Assembly: GCA_937888595.1 (NCBI GenBank)
Contig: CALARK010000020.1
Coordinates: 472,519 to 536,518, forward strand
Length of the DNA: 64,000 bases
Reading direction: 5' to 3'
Origin: an uncultured Sterolibacteriaceae bacterium
GTDB taxonomy: Bacteria > Pseudomonadota > Gammaproteobacteria > Burkholderiales > Rhodocyclaceae
The notes under the pieces were generated by a model that saw nothing but the letters and a program-made list of their open reading frames with translations, was not told the origin of the DNA and searched no databases. Each line of letters starts with the position of its first letter. Position 1 is the first letter of the stretch. Both the position numbers and the translations under genes were made by a program. Below are positions 17,782 through 26,133 of this stretch, one piece after another.

Positions 17782-17968
17782 GCATGCTCCTTCTGGTTTG
17801 GTTGAGCCCCCCCGCATGCGGTCCGGGTGGAGCAAGGATGAAAGGGGCAGGATTCTACAGGCAAGCGATTGAAACTTCAAGTCCGCTTGCGCCCGCAACC
17901 ATAGCGTGGCGGAAAATCATCGCTCGACGCCGACATTTTCGTTCCAGCCTCGCCGATAATGCACGACC

Positions 17969-18826
17969 ATGATCGATACGCCACTTCCCGATCTCGACGC
18001 CTGGGTCGCCCATTTTGGTGCGACCGACATCCCCGTACTGCGTCACACGGTGCAGCAACTCGCCGATCTGCGTGCCAATGCCCACAAGTCGAATGCGCGC
18101 GTGATTTCATCGGTGATTCTCCACGACCCAATGATGACGCTGCGCATGTTGGCCTATATCGAAGCCAAACGCAGCAAGAGCCGCAAGACCGACATCACGA
18201 CGATCGAGCGGGCCCTGATGATGATCGGCATGGAACCGTTTTTCAACGATTTCCAGAACCTGCCGCTGGTCGAGGACCACCTGAAAGCCCACCCACGGGC
18301 CCTGCTCGGACTGCTCAAGGTCATCAACCGGGCCCGCAAGGCGACCCATTGGGCACGCGACTGGGCCATCTACCGCCATGATCTCGATGTCGACGAAATC
18401 AGCGTAGCCACGCTGCTCTACGACTTCGCCGAAATCCTGATGTGGTGTTTCGCTCCGACGCTGGCCCTGCAGGTCCTGGAAAGGCAGAAGGCTGATCGCG
18501 CGTTGCGCTCCGTGGCCGTACAGACCGAGGTCTACAACGTCCCCCTATATCAGATCAAGGCTGCGCTGGCGCAGACATGGCACCTGCCGCAACTGCTGAT
18601 CACTCTGATGGACCAGCAAAACGCCGAGCATCCACGTGTCAGGAATGTCAAACTCGCTGTTGATCTGGCGCGCCATTCCGCCAACGGCTGGACAGATGCA
18701 GCCATTCCCGACGACATCAAGGCTATCGGAGAGTTGCTGCATGTCAGCGAAGAGGCCCTCGTACGCCGACTCGGGCTCAATGACATCCTGCCTTCGCTTC
18801 AAGAGGCTGAAAATCAGCCGCAGTAA
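17969..18826 (+). CDS. HDOD domain protein
   Basis: A 285-residue cytoplasmic protein made almost wholly of an HDOD domain, a non-catalytic HD-related fold found in signalling proteins. Typical parts are IPVLRHTVQQLADLRAN, SSVILHDPMMTLRMLAYIEA, ERALMMIGMEPFFNDF and LLYDFAEILMWCFAP. No receiver, GGDEF or other output domain is attached. Some HDOD proteins take part in c-di-GMP or stress signalling; here the role is unknown. Its 3' end overlaps by 13 bases the end of a small gene on the other strand. Confidence 0.88.
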   Translation: MIDTPLPDLDAWVAHFGATDIPVLRHTVQQLADLRANAHKSNARVISSVILHDPMMTLRMLAYIEAKRSKSRKTDITTIERALMMIGMEPFFNDFQNLPLVEDHLKAHPRALLGLLKVINRARKATHWARDWAIYRHDLDVDEISVATLLYDFAEILMWCFAPTLALQVLERQKADRALRSVAVQTEVYNVPLYQIKAALAQTWHLPQLLITLMDQQNAEHPRVRNVKLAVDLARHSANGWTDAAIPDDIKAIGELLHVSEEALVRRLGLNDILPSLQEAENQPQ

Positions 18827-19014
18827 CGCAGGTTCATCTGCTCAAGTAGAAGTTCCGGCTGGCCGTAAGCGATGAAAGCCACGGCAAGCACGAGCCCCAA
18901 TGCAATCCCGAACACGACCCAGCCCGCCATTCGCCATGGTGAACTGCTGTCATGCCGACGATCACCTGCAGTTCCCGACTTCTCGACTTCATGGCCATTT
19001 TCGGTCATGGGCAC
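18814..19014 (-). CDS. Small single-pass membrane protein (66 aa), unknown function
   Basis: A 66-residue reading frame. The first 28 residues are polar, followed by one strong membrane helix (MAGWVVFGIALGLVLAVAFIA) and a short tail (YGQPELLLEQMNLRYCG). Start ATG at 19014, with a second at 19008. It fills the space between the HDOD gene, whose 3' end it overlaps by 13 bases, and the tRNA gene. I do not recognise a family. The sharply defined helix and good packing suggest that it is real. Confidence 0.55.
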   Translation of the reverse strand: MPMTENGHEVEKSGTAGDRRHDSSSPWRMAGWVVFGIALGLVLAVAFIAYGQPELLLEQMNLRYCG

Positions 19015-19042
19015 AGTTCCGTTCCTTTAGAATAATACACCC

Positions 19043-19118
19043 GCCCTTGTAGCTCAGTGGATAGAGCGACCGCCTCCTAAGCGGTAGGTCACAGGTTCGA
19101 TTCCTGTCTTGGGCGCCA
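19043..19118 (+). tRNA. tRNA-Arg (anticodon CCU)
   Basis: A 76-base cloverleaf with encoded CCA. D arm GCTC-AGTGGATA-GAGC, anticodon arm ACCGC-CTCCTAA-GCGGT with anticodon CCT at the centre of the loop, variable loop AGGTC, T arm ACAGG-TTCGATT-CCTGT. The acceptor stem reads GCCCTTG against CTTGGGC: five pairs are normal but positions 5-68 and 6-67 are T-T, an unusual double mismatch. The anticodon reads AGG, a rare arginine codon in such a genome. Confidence 0.95.
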
Positions 19119-19137
19119 GAACCTAAGCGCGGTAGGG

Positions 19138-19596
19138 CTACTTTACCCGGGTCAAGTGGCTGCCGCGACGTGCGGGCACATCTGGCTCTTCAGAAAGCTC
19201 TTCGGAGGAGTCTACCGATTCAGTGCCGGTGATGTCGGCCAGTTCGGTCTCTGCCTCATCGGTGTGCTGCACTTCCGATGCTTCGAACGCCATGCCTTGA
19301 CCGTTTTCCCGTGCATAGATGGCAACGACAGCGGAAACAGGCACGGCAACGGGAAAGGATGATCCGTTGAAACGTGTCTGGAAAGTGATTTCCTCGTTCC
19401 CAATCATCAGTTGATGGGTCGCATCCGAACTGACATTGAGTACGATCTGACCGTCATTGACGAATTCGCGCGGAACGCGGGTGGACGCATCCACCTGGAC
19501 TGCCAGATAGGGCGTGAAGCCGGCATCCGTGCACCACTCATGGATGGCACGGATCAGGTACGGCTTGGTTGAAACCATGATGGAAACGGATGACAC
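19138..19596 (-). CDS. sspB: ClpXP specificity-enhancing factor SspB
   Basis: Delivers ssrA-tagged proteins to the ClpXP protease. About 152 residues: STKPYLIRAIHEWCTDAGFTPYLAV and VLNVSSDATHQLMIGNEEITFQTRF form the substrate-binding core, and the acidic linker ends in the short ClpX-binding tail RRGSHLTRVK. The GTG at 19596 gives MSSVSIMVSTKPY; an ATG at 19578 would start at MVSTKPY. It lies directly after sspA, ten bases from its stop, as in most Beta- and Gammaproteobacteria. Confidence 0.94.
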   Translation of the reverse strand: MSSVSIMVSTKPYLIRAIHEWCTDAGFTPYLAVQVDASTRVPREFVNDGQIVLNVSSDATHQLMIGNEEITFQTRFNGSSFPVAVPVSAVVAIYARENGQGMAFEASEVQHTDEAETELADITGTESVDSSEELSEEPDVPARRGSHLTRVK

Positions 19597-19606
19597 GCCG
19601 CCGGGA

Positions 19607-20203
19607 TCAGCGACGCATCACCTTTTCCGAGGGCGTCAGCGCATCGATGAAGCCTTGGCGGGAGAAGATGCGTTCCGCAAACTTCATGACCGGCGCCGCG
19701 GTCTTCGGCAATTCGATGCCGTAGTGATCCAGGCGCCACAGTAGCGGCGCAATCGCCACGTCGAGCATCGAGAAGTCATCGCCAAGCAGGAATTTCTGCT
19801 TCGAAAACAGGGGAACCAACTCGACCAGTCGATCCCGGATATGCGCCCGGGACTTGTCGGCCGACTTCAGGTTGCGCTCGAGGACATCGATGTGACTGAA
19901 CAACTCGATTTCCATCGTATGCAGAAGCTGGCGCGCCTTGGCCCGCGTCTGAGGATCGGGCGGCATCAACTGCGGATGCGGGAAGCGCTCGTCGATGTAC
20001 TCGTTGATGATATTCGAGTCGTACAGCACCAGATCGCGGTCCACCAGCACCGGAACTCGGTTGTAGGGATTGATGACGGCGATGTCTTCCGGCTTGTTGA
20101 ACAGATCGACATCGATGACCTGAAAGTCCATCTGTTTTTCATACAGGACGATCCTGCAACGATGACTGAACGGGCAGGTGGTGCCCGAGTACAGGTTCAT
20201 CAT
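19607..20203 (-). CDS. sspA: Stringent starvation protein A (glutathione S-transferase fold)
   Basis: An RNA-polymerase-associated regulator of stationary phase with a GST fold but without GST activity. The 198 residues start MMNLYSGTTCPFSHRCRIVLYEK, then NPYNRVPVLVDRDLVLYDSNIINEYIDERFPHP, typical SspA. The start at 20203 follows family members; an in-frame ATG at 20278 would add 25 unusual residues. It lies downstream of petC and upstream of sspB. Confidence 0.93.
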   Translation of the reverse strand: MMNLYSGTTCPFSHRCRIVLYEKQMDFQVIDVDLFNKPEDIAVINPYNRVPVLVDRDLVLYDSNIINEYIDERFPHPQLMPPDPQTRAKARQLLHTMEIELFSHIDVLERNLKSADKSRAHIRDRLVELVPLFSKQKFLLGDDFSMLDVAIAPLLWRLDHYGIELPKTAAPVMKFAERIFSRQGFIDALTPSEKVMRR

Positions 20204-20302
20204 GGCACTCGTACCCCAGGAATAATCGGAATCACGCACCACGCGACGCACGGGTGGATTCATTTCTCGATGCCCCATGACGGTTGTATTGAGTCTGTTT
20301 GC

Positions 20303-21013
20303 TTAATGGATGTCTTTCCAGTATTCACGCTTCAGCGCATACGAGAAGACGAACAGGATGGCGAGGAAGATGAGGACCACGACGCCCAGCTCCTTGCGGA
20401 AGTTAGCCATGGGCTCGCCCATATGCCGCAGGAACCCGACCAGATCGGCCACCATGGCATCGTATTCCTCGACCTTCATCAGGCCGGGCTTGGCCAGCGT
20501 CAGCTTGTGATCCGGGCCCATGACCTGCTCACCCTGGAGCTCCCACAGGACATGGGGCATGCCGACGTTCGAGAAAACGGTATTGTTCCAGCCGGTCGGA
20601 CGCGCATCATCCCGATAGAAGCCACGCAGGTAGGTGTAGAGCCAATCAGAACCGGAACCGAACTCCGAAGCACGGGCACGGGCGATAACGGTAAGGTCCG
20701 GAGGCGCGGCGCCGAACCATTGCTTGGACTCCGCGCGACGCATCGCGATGGTCATCGGCTCGCCCACCTTGTCGGCGGTGAACAACAGGTTGTCCTTGAT
20801 CTGCTGCTCGGTCAGGCCGATATCGGTCAGCCGGTTGTAGCGGAAATACGAGGCCGAATGGCAGTTCAGGCAGTAGTTGATGAAGACCTTCGCACCGTTC
20901 TGAAGAGCAGCGAAGTCGCGCGAACGGTCCGGCGCCTTGTCGAGATGCAGCTCGGCACCGGACGCGAAAGCCAGAAGCGGAGCGCTCAAGAGCGCGATAA
21001 GCAGCTTTTTCAT
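20303..21013 (-). CDS. petC: Cytochrome c1 of the bc1 complex
   Basis: Carries electrons from the Rieske centre to soluble cytochrome c. The 236 residues begin with a cleavable signal peptide (MKKLLIALLSAPLLAFASGA), then the haem motif CLNCH at 48-52, a periplasmic domain, and a C-terminal membrane anchor (VVLIFLAILFVFSYAL). It starts exactly where petB ends (shared base at 21013), so translation is coupled. The sixth haem ligand, a methionine, is expected in the segment FSNVGMPHVLW or nearby. Confidence 0.96.
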   Translation of the reverse strand: MKKLLIALLSAPLLAFASGAELHLDKAPDRSRDFAALQNGAKVFINYCLNCHSASYFRYNRLTDIGLTEQQIKDNLLFTADKVGEPMTIAMRRAESKQWFGAAPPDLTVIARARASEFGSGSDWLYTYLRGFYRDDARPTGWNNTVFSNVGMPHVLWELQGEQVMGPDHKLTLAKPGLMKVEEYDAMVADLVGFLRHMGEPMANFRKELGVVVLIFLAILFVFSYALKREYWKDIH

Positions 21014-22311
21014 TATCCCGTCACCCTTTCCGGTTCAGCCTTGCACTTGTCGAGCGATGTGTAGATCGGCATCAGCGCGAAGAAGGCAAAATAGATGATC
21101 GTGCAGATCTGAGAAACCAGCGTGCGACCCGGTGTCGGCGCAAGCATGCCCAGATAGCCGAGAATGAAAAAGCAGACCACGAAAATCCCCAGCGCCCACT
21201 TGTAGATGGGGCCGCGGTAGCGGATCGACTTGACCGGACTGCGGTCGAGCCAGGGCAGGAAGAAGAACACCATGACGCCCAGGCCCATGAAGATCACGCC
21301 CCACAACTTCGCGTCGATCCAGAAGAAGTTCACCGTATTGGCGCGCAGAATCGAATAGTACGGCGTGAAGTACCACACCGGCGCGATATGCGGCGGAGTC
21401 ACCATCGGGTCGGCAGGGAAGAAATTGTTGAACTCGAGGAAGTAGCCTCCGCCTTCGGGCATGAAGAACACCACCACCGAGAAGAACATCAGGAACACGA
21501 CGACACCGACGATATCCTTCACCGTGTAATAGGGATGGAAGGGAATGCCGTCGAGCGGGATGCCGTTGGCGTCCTTCTTCTTCTTGATCTCCACGCCGTC
21601 AGGGTTGTTCGAGCCGACTTCGTGCAGTGCCATGATGTGCGCGGCAACCAGGCCGATCAGAACCAGGGGAACGGCGATGACGTGGAAGGAGAACATCCGG
21701 TTCAGGGTGGCGTCGGCGATGACGTAGTCACCGCGGATGAACAGCGTCAGATCGTTGCCGATGAAGGGGATCGCGGTAAACAGGTTGAGAATCACCTGGG
21801 CGCCCCAGTAGGACATCTGGCCCCAGGGCAGCAGGTAACCCATGAAGGCCTCAGCCATCAGGCACAGGAAAATCAGTACGCCGAAAATCCAGACCAGTTC
21901 ACGGGGCTTGCGGTAGGAACCGTAAAGCATGCCGCGGAACATGTGCAGATAGACGACGATGAAGAAAGCCGAGGCGCCGGTGGAGTGGAAGTAGCGGATC
22001 AGCCAGCCCCACGGCACGTCGCGCATGATGTATTCGACGCTGGCGAAGGCGACCGGGATGCCGGAGGCATTCAGCGAGGCATCGGGCTTGTAGTGCATGA
22101 CCAGGAAAATGCCGGTCACGATCTGAATCACCAGCACCATCAGGGCCAGCGAACCAAAGAAGTACCAGAAGTTGAAGTTCTTCGGTGCGTAGTACTTGGC
22201 CAGATGGTCGTTCCACAGGGACATCAGCGGGAAGCGGGCATCGACCCACTCCAGCAGATTGCCGGCAGCCGTGCCGTCGGTCTTGTATTTCTCAGCGTTG
22301 GCAGCAGCCAT
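21013..22311 (-). CDS. petB: Cytochrome b of the bc1 complex
   Basis: The membrane core of complex III, with two b haems and quinol/quinone sites. The 432 residues give eight membrane helices; histidine pairs occur in IRYFHSTGASAFFIVVYLHMF and MFSFHVIAVPLVLIGLVAAH. GYLLPWGQMSYWG forms part of the Qo site. The Qo glutamate motif, usually PEWY, reads PVWY here (HIAPVWYFTPYY), a variant known in Betaproteobacteria such as Rubrivivax. It is the second gene of petABC, with petA three bases upstream. Confidence 0.97.
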   Translation of the reverse strand: MAAANAEKYKTDGTAAGNLLEWVDARFPLMSLWNDHLAKYYAPKNFNFWYFFGSLALMVLVIQIVTGIFLVMHYKPDASLNASGIPVAFASVEYIMRDVPWGWLIRYFHSTGASAFFIVVYLHMFRGMLYGSYRKPRELVWIFGVLIFLCLMAEAFMGYLLPWGQMSYWGAQVILNLFTAIPFIGNDLTLFIRGDYVIADATLNRMFSFHVIAVPLVLIGLVAAHIMALHEVGSNNPDGVEIKKKKDANGIPLDGIPFHPYYTVKDIVGVVVFLMFFSVVVFFMPEGGGYFLEFNNFFPADPMVTPPHIAPVWYFTPYYSILRANTVNFFWIDAKLWGVIFMGLGVMVFFFLPWLDRSPVKSIRYRGPIYKWALGIFVVCFFILGYLGMLAPTPGRTLVSQICTIIYFAFFALMPIYTSLDKCKAEPERVTG

Positions 22312-22314
22312 TCC

Positions 22315-22911
22315 TTAAGCTCCCTTCTTGTCTTCGCCGATCAGGATCTTGGCGTCGGACAGATAAACGTGCGGCGGAATCTCGAGGTTGTCCGGGGCTG
22401 GCTTGTTCTTGAACACGCGCCCGGCCAAGTCGAAGGTCGAGCCGTGGCAGGGGCACAGGAATCCACCTTGCCAGTCGGCATCGATGCCCGACTCGGCACC
22501 GGTCTTGAATTTCTCGGTCGGCGAGCAGCCCAGGTGCGTGCAGATGCCGATCGCCACCAGATATTCCGGCTTGATCGAACGGTATTCGTTCTTCGCATAC
22601 GCCGGCTGCATCTGACGGTCGGACTGGGGATCGGCGACCTTGTCGGCAATCTTCGACAGCCCTTCGAGCATTTCCTTGGTGCGATGGATGATCCACACCG
22701 GCTTGCCGCGCCACTCGACGGTCATCATCTCGCCGGGAGCGAGCTTGCTGACATCGACCTCGACCGGGGCACCGGCCGACTTTGCGCGCTCCGAGGGAGC
22801 GAAGGTGCTGACAAACGGTATGGCCGCGGCGACGCCAGCCACACCCCCGGCAACCGACGTCGCAACCAGCAAACGACGCCTGCCACAATCCACTTTATCG
22901 TCACAACTCAT
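22315..22911 (-). CDS. petA: Rieske iron-sulfur protein (ubiquinol-cytochrome c reductase)
   Basis: Holds the 2Fe-2S cluster that takes the first electron from quinol. The 198 residues: a twin-arginine-like anchor (CGRRRLLVATSVAGGVAGVAAA), then the Rieske domain with CTHLGC and CPCHGS. The start is the ATG at 22911 (MSCDDKVDCGRRR); the longer frame upstream is not supported. The leader contains an AGGA about 11 bases before the ATG. First gene of petABC. Confidence 0.96.
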   Translation of the reverse strand: MSCDDKVDCGRRRLLVATSVAGGVAGVAAAIPFVSTFAPSERAKSAGAPVEVDVSKLAPGEMMTVEWRGKPVWIIHRTKEMLEGLSKIADKVADPQSDRQMQPAYAKNEYRSIKPEYLVAIGICTHLGCSPTEKFKTGAESGIDADWQGGFLCPCHGSTFDLAGRVFKNKPAPDNLEIPPHVYLSDAKILIGEDKKGA

Positions 22912-22966
22912 GGTGGGGGGGTTCCTGAAAAGTGTGAAAGCAATAGCCAAAAGCGAAAACCGGGCG

Positions 22967-22972
22967 ATTGTA
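22967..22972 (-). promoter_or_regulatory. Candidate -10 box of the petABC operon
   Basis: TACAAT on the minus strand, 55 bases before the petA start, in an otherwise empty 117-base gap. A convincing -35 is not visible. Confidence 0.3.
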
Positions 22973-23028
22973 CCCAAGTCCGCCAAGGAATTAAAGGCTA
23001 AATTAGCCCGAACTTATGGTCCCGGCGC

Positions 23029-24228
23029 CTATATTGCACCAGACTGGTGCATACCGAAGATCTCTTCGTCGTGATATCCCAGCTCGCGCAAGACGGCATC
23101 GGTATGCTCGCCGAGTGCGGGACCCAGCCACTCGGTGCTTCCGGGCGTTTGTTCCAGCTTGGGCACGATGCCGGGCATGCGAAAAGGCTTGCCGTCCGGC
23201 AGGCGTGCCCACTCGAGCATGCTTCGGGCCGCATATTGCGGGTCGTTGAACATGTCTTCGACGGAGAAAATGCGGCTTGCCGGCACCTCGGCATCCGCAG
23301 CGACCCGCAAGACCTCGTCCGCATCCCTGGCACCGACCCAAGCATCGATCAGGCCGTAAATTTCGGCCGCCCGCGCGTCGCGGCCGGCATTGTCGGCCAG
23401 GGAAGCATCTTCCGCCAGGTCCTGACGGCCGATAGCGGCCATGAAACGGCGAAAGATCGCATCTCCGTTCGCCCCAATGATCAGATGCCGGCCATCCCGG
23501 GACGTGTGGGTGTTCGATGGTGTGATCCCGGGCATGACGTTGCCGGTCCGTTCGCGCACGAAGCCGAAAACGTCAAACTCCGGTACGAGGCTCTCCATCA
23601 TCGCGAAAACCGCTTCATAGAGGGCGACATCGACCACCTGTCCGGTACCGCCGTTCACTTCCCGATGGCGCAAGGCCATCAACGCGCCGATCGCCCCCCA
23701 TAGGGAAGCGATGCCGTCACCGATCGAGACACCAGTCTTCACCGGAGGGCGATCCGGAAAACCGGTCACGAAACGCAGTCCGCCCATCGATTCGCCGATT
23801 GCGCCGAATCCGGGCTGCTGCGCCATCGGGCCGGTCTGTCCGAAACCCGACAGCCGCACCATGACCAATCCGGGATTCAGCGCCGAAAGCGCCTCCCAGC
23901 CGAGTCCCAGCTTGTCCAGCACGCCCGGCCTGAAATTCTCGACGATGATATCCGCACGTTCGATCAGGCGTTTCACGACCGCCAGCCCGTCCGGATGCTT
24001 GAGATTGGCGGTCACGGATTTCTTGTTGCGGGCCTGTAGCAGCCACCATAGGGAAGTCCCGGTATCCGCATCCGGATACAGCTTGCGCCACTTGCGCAGC
24101 GGATCGCCCTCCCCCGGCGTCTCGATCTTGATTACTTCGGCGCCGAACTCCGCCAGGATGCGGCTGCAGAACGGACCGGCGATCAGCGTACCGAGTTCGA
24201 CAACGCGGACCCCGGCCAGAGGCTTCAT
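23029..24228 (-). CDS. CoA-transferase family III (CaiB/BaiF) protein
   Basis: A 399-residue member of the formyl-CoA/carnitine-CoA transferase family, which moves CoA between acyl groups. The N-terminus LAGVRVVELGTLIAGPFCSRILAEFGAEVIKIE, with RNKKSVTANLKHPDG and GFGQTGPMA, is diagnostic. The substrate is not predictable. The start is the ATG at 24228 (MKPLAGVRVVELG), one base after the recR stop, so it is likely translated from the recR message, although the functions are unrelated. Confidence 0.9.
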   Translation of the reverse strand: MKPLAGVRVVELGTLIAGPFCSRILAEFGAEVIKIETPGEGDPLRKWRKLYPDADTGTSLWWLLQARNKKSVTANLKHPDGLAVVKRLIERADIIVENFRPGVLDKLGLGWEALSALNPGLVMVRLSGFGQTGPMAQQPGFGAIGESMGGLRFVTGFPDRPPVKTGVSIGDGIASLWGAIGALMALRHREVNGGTGQVVDVALYEAVFAMMESLVPEFDVFGFVRERTGNVMPGITPSNTHTSRDGRHLIIGANGDAIFRRFMAAIGRQDLAEDASLADNAGRDARAAEIYGLIDAWVGARDADEVLRVAADAEVPASRIFSVEDMFNDPQYAARSMLEWARLPDGKPFRMPGIVPKLEQTPGSTEWLGPALGEHTDAVLRELGYHDEEIFGMHQSGAI

Positions 24229-24229
24229 C

Positions 24230-24826
24230 CTAGTAGTCCCTGCGTTCCAGCAGCGCCTGTGCGACGCTGGCAGCATCGGAGTACTCGAGCTCGCTGCCGA
24301 GCGGCAGGCCGCGTGCGATCCGGCTCACTTTGACACCGCGGGCATGGAGCATTTCAGAAAGGTAATGCGCCGTTGCCTCCCCTTCGTGCGTCAGGTTGGT
24401 GGCGAGAATCACCTCCTTGACGACGCCGTCGCCGGCGCGGGCAAGCAGGCGATCGAAGGCGAGTTCGCGCGGCCCGACGCCATCCAGCGGCGACAGACGT
24501 CCCATCAGGACATAGTAAAGACCGCTGTAGGCATGCGACTGTTCCATCGTGTTGAGATCCGCCGGCATCTCGACGACGCACAGCTGGGTCGGATCTCGCC
24601 TTGGCGACAGGCAGCGTTCGCAGATTTCCGCTTCGGTAAAGTTGTTACAGCGCGAGCAATGGCGCAGGGAACGCAGCGCATGCTCGACCGCCCGTGCCAG
24701 TCGCTCCGCCCCGCGCGGATCATGCTGCAACAGGTGGTAGGCCATGCGCTGAGCCGACTTCGGCCCGACCCCCGGCAGGCAGCGCAACGCACCGATCAGT
24801 TCGTCGAGAGTCGACGCCGCCGCCAT
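24230..24826 (-). CDS. recR: Recombination mediator RecR
   Basis: Works with RecF/RecO to load RecA on gapped DNA. The 198 residues show the helix-hairpin-helix (LRCLPGVGPKSAQRMAYHLL), a four-cysteine zinc site (CSRCNNFTEAEICERC), the Toprim domain (CVVEMPADLNTMEQSHAYSGLYYVLMG) and the C-terminal EYSDAASVAQALLERR. It is 12 bases downstream of the DUF2863 gene and one base upstream of the CoA-transferase. The more usual partners dnaX and the YbaB-type gene are not adjacent here. Confidence 0.97.
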   Translation of the reverse strand: MAAASTLDELIGALRCLPGVGPKSAQRMAYHLLQHDPRGAERLARAVEHALRSLRHCSRCNNFTEAEICERCLSPRRDPTQLCVVEMPADLNTMEQSHAYSGLYYVLMGRLSPLDGVGPRELAFDRLLARAGDGVVKEVILATNLTHEGEATAHYLSEMLHARGVKVSRIARGLPLGSELEYSDAASVAQALLERRDY

Positions 24827-24838
24827 GAAAAGTCCGGG

Positions 24839-26020
24839 CTAGTGCAGATGGCGGGGCATGGCCTCCGCTTCCTGCTCCGGCAGTTCGGCATGTACCGGCT
24901 CGCCGTCCGGATTCGGATAGAGCGGCGCACCGCAGTCGTCGCAATACTCCAGCGGGAAGCGGTGGTCGAGGATCAGCACTTCGCGCAGTCCGGCCTCGCG
25001 CAGAACCCCCTCGATCTGGCCCGGCAGCTCGGCGGCCTCATCCTCGCTCTCCAGCAGCGGCCAGACGACGCCATGGACCACCTCGGTCGCATCGCCCAGC
25101 GTGAAGCCGATGCGGTACTCCTCGAGTTGCCGGTCGTAGTAGGGTGCGACCACCGCGCGCAGGCTGGCCGCAGGCACGTTCAGCGCGGTCTGCAGGAAAG
25201 CGACCGCCGAGCGCAGCGAATAGGGACGCGAGGCGCGATCCGCTTCACGGACCGCGGCATGAAAAGACTGGGGCAGCAATGGCTCGATCGCGCAGGCCGG
25301 CAACAGCGGCCGCAACGCTTCGCCGCCCTGGCCACGCCACTGCTTGAGCGACTCGGTACGGCTACCGTCCTCCTCCTGCCAGCGAAACAACGGTGCCCCC
25401 GCCGGCGCGCAGACGACCCCGATCAGGTAGCGGGTATCGGAAAGGAAATTCATCGTTTCGGCCATGCTGGAAGCATCGAGCTTGAGGTCGCGCCCATGCA
25501 GGGCCGCCTTGCAGAGCCGCCCGGTCAGGGCCGCCGTATCGCAATAGCTTTGCGGCAGCTGGTCCGGGCTATACAGGAAGTCGGCCAGGCCGAAACGCAC
25601 CTCGGCGGCAAAAACGTGGGCCTGCAACTGCACGCGCAGGGTCGCCAGCACCTCCGAAGCGATCGGCCCGGCAGGAATAGCGTAGCGGGACCAGGCGAGC
25701 ACCGGTGCGGCGAACAGCAGGACATCCTGGCCGGCAGTCGTTCCAGCCATCGGATGGAGATGCGTCTCGGCGCAGTATTCGACCATGTCGGCCAGTTCGT
25801 CGTAGGCGCGACCACCCGCACCGTAGAGATGGTCCAGCGCGGCCGTCAGGGCGGTCTCGTCATTGGCATCGAGGAGTCGATCGACCAGAACAGCCAGACG
25901 CCGCTCCCAGAAGGCATCCTCGAGCCGGCTGCCCGACAGGCTCAACTGGGTGGCCATGCGGATCAGCTCTTCGGTATCGGGAGTCTGTTTGTTGCGGCGG
26001 GAAAAGCGGGAACGTTTCAT
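24839..26020 (-). CDS. DUF2863 family protein, function unknown
   Basis: A 393-residue, apparently cytoplasmic protein that I match from memory to DUF2863, a family limited largely to Betaproteobacteria. It starts with basic residues (MKRSRFSRRNKQTPDTEEL) and ends with a zinc-ribbon-like remnant, CDDCGAPLYPNPDGE. No catalytic motif is recognised. It is followed on the same strand by recR. The 113 bases between it and the divergent histidine kinase gene would hold both promoters; no clear boxes are seen. Confidence 0.75.
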   Translation of the reverse strand: MKRSRFSRRNKQTPDTEELIRMATQLSLSGSRLEDAFWERRLAVLVDRLLDANDETALTAALDHLYGAGGRAYDELADMVEYCAETHLHPMAGTTAGQDVLLFAAPVLAWSRYAIPAGPIASEVLATLRVQLQAHVFAAEVRFGLADFLYSPDQLPQSYCDTAALTGRLCKAALHGRDLKLDASSMAETMNFLSDTRYLIGVVCAPAGAPLFRWQEEDGSRTESLKQWRGQGGEALRPLLPACAIEPLLPQSFHAAVREADRASRPYSLRSAVAFLQTALNVPAASLRAVVAPYYDRQLEEYRIGFTLGDATEVVHGVVWPLLESEDEAAELPGQIEGVLREAGLREVLILDHRFPLEYCDDCGAPLYPNPDGEPVHAELPEQEAEAMPRHLH

Positions 26021-26133
26021 GGCAATCGACGGCAGGTACGTGAGCCTGCTCGCAGCAGGCAGGTGCGAATTCTAGCAGTTCGCCATGGCCCTCCCCCTGC
26101 GCTGGCAGGGGCTTCCTGATAACATCATCGTCC

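Noticed and set aside
19043..19118. tRNA gene as integration site of a genomic island
   Set aside because: No integrase, no repeated tRNA 3' end and no change in gene content on either side within the window.
23029..24228. CoA-transferase as part of a catabolic island
   Set aside because: No acyl-CoA synthetase, dehydrogenase or regulator gene is nearby; neighbours are recR and petABC.
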